Below, piece by piece: positions 15,802 through 24,816 of a DNA stretch of 64,000 bases. The position numbers and the translations under genes were made by a program. Under the pieces are notes generated by a model. That model did not search any database and had not been told where the DNA came from. It was given only the letters and a program-made list of their open reading frames with translations. The stretch comes from CAVVNN01 sp963749605 (GTDB lineage Bacteria > Actinomycetota > Thermoleophilia > Solirubrobacterales > 70-9), in assembly GCA_963749605.1 (NCBI GenBank), contig CAVVNN010000002.1:186001-250000 (forward strand). Reading direction: 5' to 3'. The first letter of the stretch is position 1; each line of letters starts with the position of its first letter.

Positions 15802-18254
15802 GGATCCCGTACACCTGGCTGCGCGAGTACTGCGACCCCGGCGTCGCGCCCGAGGAGCTGGCCGAGCGGCTGGCGATGACCGGAACCGAGGTCGAGCGGG
15901 TGGTCGTCGTCGGCCCGCCGTCGGCGGAGAACTTCGTGGTCGGCAAGGTGGTGGCGGCCGAGCCGCACCCCGACGCCGACCGGCTGCGGGTCTGCACGGT
16001 CGACACCGGCGACGGCGAGCGGACGATCGTCTGCGGGGCGTCCAACGTCGCTGCCGGCCAGACCGTCCCGGTCGCGCTCCCTGGCGCGACGATGCCGGGT
16101 GGTCAGAAGCTCGGCAAGGCGAAGCTGCGCGGGGTCGAGTCCGACGGGATGATCCTTTCGGCCACCGAGCTGGAGATCGGCGAGGACTCGGCCGGCATCC
16201 TCGTGCTCGACGACGGCGCCGTGCCCGGTGCGCCGCTCGCCGAGGTGCTGCCTCTGGCCGAGCCGGTGCTGGAGCTGGAGGTGACGCCGAACCGCGTCGA
16301 CTGCTTCGGCGTCTACGGGGTCGCGCGCGAGGTGCACGCGATCTCCGCCGCGCCGCTCTCCCCGGAGCCGTGGGCCGAGGACGCGCCGGCCGAGGGAACG
16401 GGAGAGGCGGCCGAGTACGCCTCGGTCGCGGTCGAGGTGCCGGACCTCTGCCCCCGCTTCACCGCCCGCGTCTTCACCGACGTCGAGGTCGGCCCCTCGC
16501 CGCCCTGGCTGCAGGCGCGGCTGGCGGCGGCCGGGCAGCGGCCGATCAACAACGTCGTCGACATCACCAACTACACGATGCTGCTCACCGCGCAGCCGCT
16601 GCACGCCTTCGACCTCGACAGGGTGCCCGGCGGCGAGCTGACGGTCCGGATGGCCACCGAGGGCGAGACCATGACCACCCTCGACGGCGTCGTGCACACC
16701 CTCGACGCCGAGACGGTGCTGGTCTGCGATCGCAACGGCCCCTCGGGGATCGCCGGGATCATGGGCGGCCAGGTCAGCGAGGTGTCTGAGGGGACGACCC
16801 GGGTCCTGCTCGAGGTCGCCAACTGGAACGGCACCAACATCCTGCGCACCTCGCGCCTGCTGGGCCTGCGCTCCGAGGCCTCCTCCCGCTTCGAGAAGCA
16901 GCTGCACCCGGCGCTCTGCATGCGGGCCCAGCGGATCGCTTCGCGGCTGATGGTCGAGCTGTGCGGGGCGAAGCTCGCCCCCGGGACGATCGACGTCGCC
17001 GGCGAGGTGCCTCCGCCGCACCGGATCGTCCTGCGCGGCTCGCGGGTCGAGGGCCTGCTCGGGATGCGGATCGAGCAGGGCGACCAGCTCGCATATCTGG
17101 AGCGCCTCGGTTTCGGCGTCGAGGCCAGGGGCGAGGAGATCGAGGTCGAGGTCCCGCCCGACCGTCACTACGACGTCGTCCGCGAGGTCGACCTGATCGA
17201 GGAGGTGGCGCGGGTCCATCGGCTCGACGAGCACCTGCCGACGACGCTGCCCGATACCGGCGGACAGGCGGGCGGACTGACGCGGGAGCAGCGGCTGCGC
17301 CGCCGCGCCGAGGACGCGATGCGAGACCTCGGCTTCGACGAAGTCGTCGGCTGGAGCTTCACCGACCCCGGCGAGGCCGGGCGGTTGCGGATTCCCGCCG
17401 GGGACCCGAGCGCCGAGGGCGTCGTCGTCGCCAACCCCCTCTCCGAGGAGGGGTCGGTGATGCGGACAACGCTGCTCGGCTCGCTGCTCGACGTCGCCGC
17501 GAGCAATCTGGCGCGAGGCGCGGATTCCGCCGCCCTCTTCGAGTCGGGGCGGGTCTACCTGCGCTCCGACGGTGCCGGCGAGGGGCCGCTGTCCGGGCAC
17601 TTCCTGGGCGAGCGCCCGGCGCCGTTCGCCGAGCCGCACCGTCTCGGCTGCCTTGCGGTCGGCCCGCTCGTCGCCAAGTCGTGGCGGGGCGGGGGCGACC
17701 CTGCCGATTTCTTCGCCCTCAAGGGCGTGCTCGAGGCCGTCGCCGGCCGTCTCGGCGCCGAGACGGCCTTCGAGCCGGCGCCGGAGCCCTTCCTGCACCC
17801 GGGCCGCTCGGCGCGGGTGCTCGTCGGCGGAGCTCCCGCCGGCTGGATCGGCGAGGTCCACCCGCTGGTCTGTCGGGTGTGGGACATTGAGCCGGCCTCG
17901 GCCTTCGAGGTCGGGCTCGCCGCCCTTGTCGAAGCTTCCACCGTCGGTAAGGAGGCCTTCGATGACGTCACCACATACCCCGCCGTTCGCCAGGACCTCG
18001 CCGTGGTCGTTCCGGACGAGGTCCCGGCCGCGCGCGTGCGGGAGGCGGTGCTTGCCGGCGGCGGCGAGCTGCTGCGCTTCGCCGAGGTTTTCGACCTCTA
18101 TCGGGGCGAGCAGCTGGGCGAGGATCGCAAGAGCCTGGCGTTGAGGCTTGAGTTCAGGGCGGCGGACCGGACCCTGACCGACGAGGAGGTCGCCGGCCTG
18201 CGCAACTCGATCGAGGCCGAGCTGGAGAAGGTGGGAGGGTCATTGCGTGGCTGA
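15798..18254 (+). CDS. pheT: Phenylalanine-tRNA ligase beta subunit
   Basis: An 818-residue subunit, intact. It carries the N-terminal B1 domain and inserted tRNA-binding (EMAP-like) domain (VVGKVVAAEPHPDADRL), the B3/B4 editing region (RPINNVVDITNYTML), the B5 domain and catalytic-like fold, and the C-terminal ferredoxin-like anticodon-binding domain. It overlaps pheS by 4 bp upstream and argC by 8 bp downstream, so translation and arginine-biosynthesis genes share a transcript. Confidence 0.97.
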   Translation: MRIPYTWLREYCDPGVAPEELAERLAMTGTEVERVVVVGPPSAENFVVGKVVAAEPHPDADRLRVCTVDTGDGERTIVCGASNVAAGQTVPVALPGATMPGGQKLGKAKLRGVESDGMILSATELEIGEDSAGILVLDDGAVPGAPLAEVLPLAEPVLELEVTPNRVDCFGVYGVAREVHAISAAPLSPEPWAEDAPAEGTGEAAEYASVAVEVPDLCPRFTARVFTDVEVGPSPPWLQARLAAAGQRPINNVVDITNYTMLLTAQPLHAFDLDRVPGGELTVRMATEGETMTTLDGVVHTLDAETVLVCDRNGPSGIAGIMGGQVSEVSEGTTRVLLEVANWNGTNILRTSRLLGLRSEASSRFEKQLHPALCMRAQRIASRLMVELCGAKLAPGTIDVAGEVPPPHRIVLRGSRVEGLLGMRIEQGDQLAYLERLGFGVEARGEEIEVEVPPDRHYDVVREVDLIEEVARVHRLDEHLPTTLPDTGGQAGGLTREQRLRRRAEDAMRDLGFDEVVGWSFTDPGEAGRLRIPAGDPSAEGVVVANPLSEEGSVMRTTLLGSLLDVAASNLARGADSAALFESGRVYLRSDGAGEGPLSGHFLGERPAPFAEPHRLGCLAVGPLVAKSWRGGGDPADFFALKGVLEAVAGRLGAETAFEPAPEPFLHPGRSARVLVGGAPAGWIGEVHPLVCRVWDIEPASAFEVGLAALVEASTVGKEAFDDVTTYPAVRQDLAVVVPDEVPAARVREAVLAGGGELLRFAEVFDLYRGEQLGEDRKSLALRLEFRAADRTLTDEEVAGLRNSIEAELEKVGGSLRG

Positions 18255-19278
18255 GGGGAACGCACAACCGCTCGATGGCAAACCCGCCGCGCGGGTGTTG
18301 GTCGCCGGCGCCTCCGGCTTCGCCGGCGCGCTGGCCGCGCAGATCGTCTGGCGTCACCCGAAGCTGGAGCTGGTCACGGTCACCTCGCGCAGCGATGCCG
18401 GCACCCGGCTGGACCGCCTCTACCCCCGCTACCGGGTGCCCCTGGAGCTGACCGAGCTGGACCTCGGCGCGCTCGAGGACGTCGACGCCGCGATCGTCGC
18501 CTATCCGCATGGCGCCTCGGCGCCGACCGTGGCTGCGCTGCGCGGCCTCGGTGCGCTCGTCGTCGACCTCTCCGCTGACTTCCGCCTCCGCGACCTGCAC
18601 ACCTACGAGCGCTGGTACGGAGAGCACGGAGCGCCGGAGCTGCTCGACGGTGCCGTCTACGGGCTCACCGAGCTGTATCGGGATGCGCTGCGCGAGGCCG
18701 AGCTGGTGGCGACGCCCGGCTGCTATCCGACCGCCAGCGTCCTCGCGCTCGCGCCACTGGCGGAGCGGGGCCTGCTCACCGACGTCGTCATCGACGCCAA
18801 GCAGGGCGTCTCCGGCGCCGGCCGCGGCGGCGGCGACGCTATGCACTTCGTCTCGATGGATGAGAACGCCTTCGCCTACAAGACCGAGGGTCATCGCCAC
18901 CGGCCCGAGATAGAGCAGGAGCTGGCGGCGCTGGGAAGCCCGGCGCCGGTCACCTTCGTCCCGCACCTGCTGCCACTCGACCAGGGCGAGCTGACCAGCT
19001 GCTACGCGCAGACCGCCGAGCCGGTTTCCAAGGACGAGGTCCAGTCTCTCTACCGGGAGCGCTACGCGGAGGAGCCGTTCGTCCACGTCGTCGACGGCCC
19101 ACCCGGGCTGCGCGACGTGCGCGACTCAAACGAGTGCCATGTGTACGCGACTGTTACGGAGCGCGGTCGTGTGTTGGCCTTCTCGGCGATCGACAACCTC
19201 TGGAAGGGGGCTTCCGGCCAGGGCGTGCAGAACCTCAACCTGATGCTCGGCCTCGACGAGACGCTGGGGTTGATGTGA
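18247..19278 (+). CDS. argC: N-acetyl-gamma-glutamyl-phosphate reductase
   Basis: The third step of arginine synthesis: NADPH reduction of N-acetylglutamyl phosphate to the semialdehyde. It is 343 residues, with the NADP motif VAGASGFAG near the N-terminus and the catalytic cysteine in TPGCYPTAS at about residue 158. The start GTG lies inside pheT. The stop overlaps the argJ start, as in the usual argCJBD order. Confidence 0.96.
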   Translation: MAEGNAQPLDGKPAARVLVAGASGFAGALAAQIVWRHPKLELVTVTSRSDAGTRLDRLYPRYRVPLELTELDLGALEDVDAAIVAYPHGASAPTVAALRGLGALVVDLSADFRLRDLHTYERWYGEHGAPELLDGAVYGLTELYRDALREAELVATPGCYPTASVLALAPLAERGLLTDVVIDAKQGVSGAGRGGGDAMHFVSMDENAFAYKTEGHRHRPEIEQELAALGSPAPVTFVPHLLPLDQGELTSCYAQTAEPVSKDEVQSLYRERYAEEPFVHVVDGPPGLRDVRDSNECHVYATVTERGRVLAFSAIDNLWKGASGQGVQNLNLMLGLDETLGLM

Positions 19279-20432
19279 GCGGCGGCTTCTTCAGGTCGCG
19301 CTGGGTCGACGCTCCCGAAGGGGTCGAGGAGCTCGACCCCACCCAACTCGCGCCCGGCTTCCGCGCCGCCGGCGCCCACTGCGGGCTGAAGGGGGGCGGC
19401 AAGACCGACGTCGGGCTCCTCATCTGCGACGTCGAGGCGGTTGGCTCCTCGGTCCTGCTCACCCGCAATGCCTCGGCCGCGGCGCCGGTGCGGGTCTGCC
19501 GCGAGCGCTGCGAGCGTGGGGCGATCCGCGCCGCCGTGGTCAATTCCGGCAACGCCAATGCCGAGACCGGCGAGAAGGGATACGCCGACGCCGTGGCGAT
19601 GTGCGACGAGGCCGCGGCGAAGCTGGGCCTGCGGCCCGAGACGGTCGCCGTCGCGGAGACGGGCGTGATCGGCGTGCCACTGCCAATCGGGACGGTGCTG
19701 GCCGGGATCGGCGAGGCGGCGGAAAGCCTTTCCGAGGGGGGTGGAGCCGCCTTCTCCGACGCGATCCTCACCACCGACCGCTGGCCGAAGCGCTGCACGC
19801 TGCGGGCCGGCGGCGTGACGCTCTCCGCCCAGGCGAAGGGCGGCGGGATGATCCAGCCGGGCTTCGCGACGATGCTCTGCTTCGTGCAGACCGACGCCGT
19901 GGTCGAGGACCCCGACGCCGCCCTGCGCGCGGCGACCGACGCCTCCTTCGAGCGGATCACCGTGGATGGGCAGATGAGCACCAACGACACCGTGCTCCTG
20001 CAGACGACCGGCGCGGCGGGAGCGCCGCTGCCCGCGGGGTTGCTCGAGGCCGTCCTGCTCCAGCTCGCGATCGAGGTGGTCGCCGACGGCGAGGGCTCCT
20101 CCCGGGTCGGCCGCGTCGAGGTGGGGGAGGCAGCCTCTGCCGCCGAGGCCGAGCGGGTCGCCCGTGCGATCGCCAACTCCCCGCTGGTGAAGACGGCGCT
20201 GTTCGGCCGCGACCCCAACTGGGGCCGGATCGCCCAGGCGGCGGGGATGGCGCTGGCCGGCGAGAACCTGGAGGAGATCGGCGCCGGCTCGATCGACGCC
20301 GCCGAGCTGGGCGAGGACGTGCCGGAGGCGGAGATCGGGATCCGACTCGGCCGCGGCGAGCACCGGGCGCACGTCTGGTTCTCCGACCTCGGCCACGAGT
20401 ACGTGCGAATCAACGCGGAGTACACAACATGA
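19275..20432 (+). CDS. argJ: Bifunctional glutamate N-acetyltransferase / N-acetylglutamate synthase
   Basis: Transfers acetyl from N-acetylornithine to glutamate, recycling the acetyl group. It is 385 residues from a GTG that overlaps the argC stop; the frame is open further upstream, but this start matches the family N-terminus and coupling. The self-cleavage site is visible as FATML inside GGGMIQPGFATML, with the upstream TTDRWPK motif and VNSGNANA. An AGGAGG ribosome-binding site for argB overlaps its 3' end. Confidence 0.95.
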   Translation: MSGGFFRSRWVDAPEGVEELDPTQLAPGFRAAGAHCGLKGGGKTDVGLLICDVEAVGSSVLLTRNASAAAPVRVCRERCERGAIRAAVVNSGNANAETGEKGYADAVAMCDEAAAKLGLRPETVAVAETGVIGVPLPIGTVLAGIGEAAESLSEGGGAAFSDAILTTDRWPKRCTLRAGGVTLSAQAKGGGMIQPGFATMLCFVQTDAVVEDPDAALRAATDASFERITVDGQMSTNDTVLLQTTGAAGAPLPAGLLEAVLLQLAIEVVADGEGSSRVGRVEVGEAASAAEAERVARAIANSPLVKTALFGRDPNWGRIAQAAGMALAGENLEEIGAGSIDAAELGEDVPEAEIGIRLGRGEHRAHVWFSDLGHEYVRINAEYTT

Positions 20433-20442
20433 GGAGGCGACC

Positions 20443-21282
20443 GTGAGCACCAACGTCGACACCCTGCTGGAGGCGCTTCCCTATATCCGCGAGTTCCACG
20501 GCCGCACCGTCGTGATCAAGTACGGCGGTGCGGCGATGCGCGAGGAGGAGCTGCGCGAGGCCTTCGCCACCGACGTCGTCCTGCTCAAGTACGTCGGGCT
20601 GAACCCGGTCGTCGTCCACGGCGGCGGTCCCGAGATCACCAAGCACATGGAGCGGCTGGGGATGGAGGTGCGCTTTCACGAGGGTCTGCGGGTCTCCGAC
20701 GCCGACACCGTCGAGGTGGCGAAGATGGTCCTGCTCGGCAAGCTCAACTCCGACATCGTGCAGCGGCTCAACCGCCACGGCCAGCCGGCGGTCGGCCTCT
20801 CCGGCGGCGACGGCACGCTGTTCGAGGTTTCCCCCGTCCCCAACGCCGAGCAGGTCGGGTTCGTCGGCTCGATCGAGCGGGTCGACGTCGACGTCCTCAA
20901 CCACATCGCCGCCGACTACATCCCGGTGGTCGCCTCCTCGGCCTCCGACCGCAGCGGCCAGTCCTACAACATCAATGCCGACGAGGCCGCCGGCAAGGTC
21001 GCCGCCGCGCTCGGCGCCCACAAGGCGATCTTCCTCACCGATGTCGAGGGCTGGCTCGCCGACGCCTCCGACGAGGCCTCGCTGATCTCGCGCGCGACGG
21101 TGGCCGAGGTGGAGCAGAAGCTGGGCGAGATCGACGGCGGCATGCGGCCGAAGCTCCAGGCCTGCGTCGACGCGATCCAGGGCGGCGCCCAGTCCGCCCA
21201 CATCATCGACGGACGCAGGCCACACTCGCTGCTGCTGGAGCTGTTCACGGATGCGGGCATAGGGACCATGGTCATCCCATGA
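20443..21282 (+). CDS. argB: Acetylglutamate kinase
   Basis: Phosphorylates N-acetylglutamate, typically the arginine-inhibited step. It is 279 residues of the amino-acid-kinase fold: VIKYGGAAM (phosphate-binding Lys), VVHGGGPEI, and the C-terminal nucleotide site GGMRPKLQAC. The GTG start has a strong AGGAGG about 6 nt upstream. The stop overlaps argD in ATGA. Confidence 0.97.
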   Translation: MSTNVDTLLEALPYIREFHGRTVVIKYGGAAMREEELREAFATDVVLLKYVGLNPVVVHGGGPEITKHMERLGMEVRFHEGLRVSDADTVEVAKMVLLGKLNSDIVQRLNRHGQPAVGLSGGDGTLFEVSPVPNAEQVGFVGSIERVDVDVLNHIAADYIPVVASSASDRSGQSYNINADEAAGKVAAALGAHKAIFLTDVEGWLADASDEASLISRATVAEVEQKLGEIDGGMRPKLQACVDAIQGGAQSAHIIDGRRPHSLLLELFTDAGIGTMVIP

Positions 21283-22469
21283 GCCTGAGCGACCTCCAGG
21301 CCCTGGAGCAGCGTTACCTGATGCGGACCTACCGGCGCGCGCCGGTCGAGTTCGTGCGCGGGGAGGGGGCGGTCCTCTGGGACTCGGAGGGCAGGGAGTA
21401 CCTCGACTTCATGACCGGCATCTCGGTCTGCTCGGTCGGCCACTGCCACCCGGCCGTGGTCGAGGCTGTGCGCGGGCAGGCCGGGCGGCTGATGCACGTC
21501 TCCAACCTCTTCTACACAGAGCCGATGGCGCGCCTGGCCGAGCGCCTGGCGGAGTCGAGCCTTGGCGGACGGGTCTTCTTCTCCAACTCGGGCACCGAGG
21601 CGACGGAGTGCGCGATCAAGCTCGCCCGCAAGCACGCACACCGGCGCGGAATCGCCGAGCCCGAGATCGTCAGCTTCGAGGGCGACTTCCACGGCCGCAC
21701 CTACGGAGCGCTTGCGGCGACGCCGAAGCTGGCGGAGAACCGTGACCTGGGCCCGATGCTGCCCGGCTTCCGCTCGGTGCCGCTGAACGACGCCGCTGCC
21801 CTGAGCGACGCGGTCGGCGAGCGCACCGCCGCGGTGCTGATCGAGCCGATCCAGGGGGAGGCAGGCGTTTACCCGGTCACGGACGAGGCCCTGCTCGCCG
21901 CCCGCCGGGCATGCGACGAAGCCGGTGCGCTGCTGGTCTTCGACGAGATCCAGACCGGAATCGGGCGGACCGGGTCGCTGTGGGCTTTCGAGCAGACCCC
22001 CGTGCGCCCCGACGTCCTCACCAGCGCCAAGGCGCTCGGCGGCGGCCTGCCGATCGGGGCCTGCGTGACGAGCGTGGAGGCGGGAGAGGTGCTGGAGCCG
22101 GGCGACCACGGCTCGACCTTCGCCGGCGGCGCCGTCGTCTCCGCCGCGGCGCTCGCGGTCCTCGAGATCGTCGACGACCCGGCCCTGCTGCGCCGTGTTC
22201 GCGGGCTCGGCGCAGAGCTGACCGGCAAGCTTCGCGCTCTCGACGGCGTCCGCGAGGTTCGCGGCCGGGGCCTGATGCTCGGGGTTGGCCTCGAGGAGGG
22301 GATCGATGCGGCGGCGGCGGCGGCCGACCTGCTCGACCACGGCCTCGTCGTCAACGTCCCCGAGCCCGGCACCCTGCGCCTGCTGCCGCCGCTGACGCTC
22401 GATTCTTCCCAGGCGTCGCGCGCCGTATCCCTGATCGGCGAATCGCTCGTAAGCTGTGACGTGGCATGA
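21279..22469 (+). CDS. argD: Acetylornithine aminotransferase
   Basis: A PLP-dependent class III aminotransferase of 396 residues that makes N-acetylornithine. The PLP lysine lies in TSAKALGGGLPIG at about residue 250, with the preceding acidic motif LLVFDEIQTGIGRTG. The stop overlaps the ATG of the following coiled-coil gene. argF and argR, which often come next, are absent. Confidence 0.95.
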   Translation: MSLSDLQALEQRYLMRTYRRAPVEFVRGEGAVLWDSEGREYLDFMTGISVCSVGHCHPAVVEAVRGQAGRLMHVSNLFYTEPMARLAERLAESSLGGRVFFSNSGTEATECAIKLARKHAHRRGIAEPEIVSFEGDFHGRTYGALAATPKLAENRDLGPMLPGFRSVPLNDAAALSDAVGERTAAVLIEPIQGEAGVYPVTDEALLAARRACDEAGALLVFDEIQTGIGRTGSLWAFEQTPVRPDVLTSAKALGGGLPIGACVTSVEAGEVLEPGDHGSTFAGGAVVSAAALAVLEIVDDPALLRRVRGLGAELTGKLRALDGVREVRGRGLMLGVGLEEGIDAAAAAADLLDHGLVVNVPEPGTLRLLPPLTLDSSQASRAVSLIGESLVSCDVA

Positions 22470-22928
22470 GCCGCAAGAAGCTCTCACCCGAGCCTTCGCC
22501 GCTCGGTCAAGACCTCGGCCGAGCGCATCGCCGCGATCGTCGCGGCCGCCGAGGAGGCGGCGTCGAAGGTGATCGACGACGCCGAGGAGGAAGCACGGAG
22601 CTACCTGGAGGACGCGCGGTCCCGCGCCGACCGCATCGTCGCCGAGCATCTTCGCTCGCTCGCCGACCGGCTCGACCCGCCCACCTCCGGCGAGCGCCGC
22701 AAGACCCACCTGAAGCCGGTCGAGCCGCTGGTTCCCGAGGAAGCCATCGAGCCGGAGTCGGCTGCCGTGTCCCGCGCCAACAGCGGCCCGGCGGGAGCGC
22801 GCCTGCTCGCGACCCAGATGGCCGTATCCGGCGCCAGCCGGGAGGAGATCGCGGCGCGGCTGCGAAGTGGCTTCGAGATCGAGGACAGCGCCGGGATCCT
22901 CGACGCGATACTCGGACCGGAGGGCTAG
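22466..22928 (+). CDS. Hypothetical coiled-coil protein, one frameshift in this sequence
   Basis: The ATG at 22466 overlaps the argD stop. An extra C at 22499-22500 shifts the frame early. With it removed the gene is 154 codons including the stop. The protein starts with a short basic segment, then a long Ala/Glu-rich helix (SAERIAAIVAAAEEAASKVI and onward to about residue 70), reminiscent of DivIVA-like or ATP-synthase-b-like coiled coils. A Pro-rich linker and a C-terminal helical segment follow. No catalytic motif is seen. Its place inside the arg operon is unexplained. Confidence 0.6.
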
Positions 22929-22935
22929 AAACCTG

Positions 22936-23307
22936 ATGAACGAGGACCCGACGCGGATCATGGGAAGCGGTGGACACGGGCCCGACGGCGGCCAGCGTCA
23001 CGGGAACACGCGACTGCTGATCGCCGGCCTGATCGCGGTCATCGTCGGCTTGGTCGTCGCCGTCGTCGTGATCGCCAACAACAACGAAAACGGCAACGGC
23101 TCCACGGTCTCGACCCCTGCCTCGGTCACCACCCTGCCCACGACCACCGGCTCGACGACAACCGGCTCCACGACCGGATCGACCACCGGATCGACCACCA
23201 CCACGACGACGCCGACCACCACCGGCACCACGACGTCGGCCACCACCACTACAACGCCGACCACCACCAGCGAAGAAAACGGCAGCGGCGGAGTCCCCGC
23301 CCCGTAG
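22936..23307 (+). CDS. Single-pass membrane protein with Thr-rich tail
   Basis: 123 residues: a short polar N-terminus, one membrane helix at about 26-47 (LLIAGLIAVIVGLVVAVVVI), then a low-complexity Thr/Ser/Gly tail of about 70 residues that would lie outside the cell and could be heavily glycosylated. The ATG at 22936 is 7 nt after the previous stop, and its stop overlaps the argG GTG. No known domain. The sequence codes through repeated ACC/ACG codons, so length may vary between strains. Confidence 0.6.
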   Translation: MNEDPTRIMGSGGHGPDGGQRHGNTRLLIAGLIAVIVGLVVAVVVIANNNENGNGSTVSTPASVTTLPTTTGSTTTGSTTGSTTGSTTTTTTPTTTGTTTSATTTTTPTTTSEENGSGGVPAP

Positions 23308-24584
23308 TGGCGCCCGATCCTCCCGCACAGCTTCGCACCGCCGGCTACGAGGCGGACCCAGCCGAGGTCAACCGGGTGCTGCTGCTCTATTCCGGTGGCC
23401 TCGACACGAGCGTGATGCTGAAGTGGATCCAGGACTCCTACGAGGCGGAGGTGGTCTGCCTCACCGTCAACCTCGGCCAACCCGGCGAGGACTACGCGGC
23501 GATCGAAGACAAGGCGAAGCGGCTCGGCGCGCTCGAGTGCCACGTCGTCGACGCCCGTGAGCAGTTCGCCAAGGGCTTCGTCACTCCGGCGATCAAGGCC
23601 AACGCCCTCTACGGTGGCGGTTACCCGCTCTTCACCGCGCTCGGCCGCCCGTTGATCGCCCAGCTCGCGGTCGAGCACGCGCGCCGGACCGGCTGCGACA
23701 CGATCGCCCATGGCTGCACCGGCAAGGGCAACGACCAGGTGCGGATCGAGGCCACCGTCGCCACCCTGGCGCCGGAGCTGCGGACGATCGCCCCGGTGCG
23801 CTCCTGGCAGATGGGCCGCGAGGAGGAGATCGCCTACGCCCGCGAGCACGGGATCCCGGTCAAGGGCGGCACCGAGGCCGCCCCCTACTCGATCGACGAC
23901 AACCTCTGGGGGCGCTCCTCCGAGGGCCGTTGGATCGAGGACCTCGACCATGCGCCCGAGGACGACGTCTTCGGGCTCGTCACCCGGCCCGAGGAGGCGC
24001 CCGATCAGCCGGAGACCGTGACCGTGGGCTTCGAGGCCGGCGTGCCGGTCTCGCTGGGAGGCCAGCGCCTCGGCCTGGTCGACCTGCTCGAACGCGCGGC
24101 CGAGATCGGCTGCCGTCACGGCGCCGGCATCGTCGACCACATCGAGGACCGCATCGTCGGGCTCAAGGTGCGCGACATATACGAGGTTCCGGCGGCGGCG
24201 ATCCTCCTCCCTGCCCACCAAGAGCTGGAGAAGCTGGTCAGCACGATTCACCAGAACCAGTTCAAGCCCGCGCTCGACCAGAAGTGGAGCTACCTGGTCT
24301 ACGCCGGCCTCTGGTGGGAGCCGCTGCGCAGCGACCTCGACGCCTACATGGACGCGGTCAACGCGCAGGTGACGGGGGAGATCGGCCTGAAGCTGTTCAA
24401 GGGAAGCGTCCGCGTCGTCACCCGCTCCTCTCCCAACGCCGTCTACGACGCGTCGCTCGCCTCTTTCGCGGACTCGGGCGGACTCTTCTCGCAGGCCGCG
24501 TCGCCGGGTTTCATCGAGCTCTTCTCGCTGCAGTCGCGGATGGCGCATAGGCTTCGGCAACGCGGGGAAGAGGAGGAGGGCTGA
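23307..24584 (+). CDS. argG: Argininosuccinate synthase
   Basis: Joins citrulline and aspartate with ATP. It is 425 residues with an N-terminal extension of about 20 residues before the ATP-pyrophosphatase P-loop (LLLYSGGLDTSVMLKW) and HGCTGKGNDQVR, typical of AsnS-like N-type synthases. The start GTG overlaps the stop of the Thr-rich membrane protein. It is separated from argCJBD by two non-arginine genes, and argH is not in the window. Confidence 0.96.
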   Translation: MAPDPPAQLRTAGYEADPAEVNRVLLLYSGGLDTSVMLKWIQDSYEAEVVCLTVNLGQPGEDYAAIEDKAKRLGALECHVVDAREQFAKGFVTPAIKANALYGGGYPLFTALGRPLIAQLAVEHARRTGCDTIAHGCTGKGNDQVRIEATVATLAPELRTIAPVRSWQMGREEEIAYAREHGIPVKGGTEAAPYSIDDNLWGRSSEGRWIEDLDHAPEDDVFGLVTRPEEAPDQPETVTVGFEAGVPVSLGGQRLGLVDLLERAAEIGCRHGAGIVDHIEDRIVGLKVRDIYEVPAAAILLPAHQELEKLVSTIHQNQFKPALDQKWSYLVYAGLWWEPLRSDLDAYMDAVNAQVTGEIGLKLFKGSVRVVTRSSPNAVYDASLASFADSGGLFSQAASPGFIELFSLQSRMAHRLRQRGEEEEG

Positions 24585-24736
24585 TGTCCGACACGATTGG
24601 AAGAGCCGCGGTCCGCTTCGCGCTGAAGTACCTGCGACAGCGCTACCGCCGCGAGATTCGCATCGGGGTGGGCGTGGCGGCGGTTGCCATCGGGGTAGCC
24701 GTTTTCCTCGCCGCCCGCAACGTTCCCGAGGGCTGA
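24584..24736 (+). CDS. Small single-pass membrane protein
   Basis: 50 residues, with the ATG overlapping the argG stop (TGATG). A basic amphipathic N-terminal half (about residues 7-27, with AVRFALKYLRQRYRREIRIG) precedes one membrane helix (GVGVAAVAIGVAVFLAA). No family recognised. Coupling to argG supports translation. Confidence 0.5.
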   Translation: MSDTIGRAAVRFALKYLRQRYRREIRIGVGVAAVAIGVAVFLAARNVPEG

Positions 24737-24800
24737 GCCGGTTCCGCAAGTTCCATTGCTGATTATGGTCAACTTGTGAGCGTTCGCTAACAGAGTCCGC

Positions 24801-24806
24801 TAGTCT
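24801..24806 (+). promoter_or_regulatory. -10 element of the Rpf-like gene
   Basis: TAGTCT ends 10 nt before the ATG at 24817, in an 80-nt gap. This is too short for the c-di-AMP riboswitch that precedes many actinobacterial rpf genes. Confidence 0.4.
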
Positions 24807-24816
24807 CGCGCGCTTC

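Noticed and set aside
14760..17861. A 1033-codon minus-strand frame opposite pheS and pheT
   Set aside because: It is the antisense shadow of pheT, with no domain. It is notable only because the real pheS frame is broken there.
24737..24816. c-di-AMP (ydaO-type) riboswitch before the Rpf-like gene
   Set aside because: The gap is only 80 nt and shows none of the expected motifs; the -10 box predicts a leaderless mRNA.
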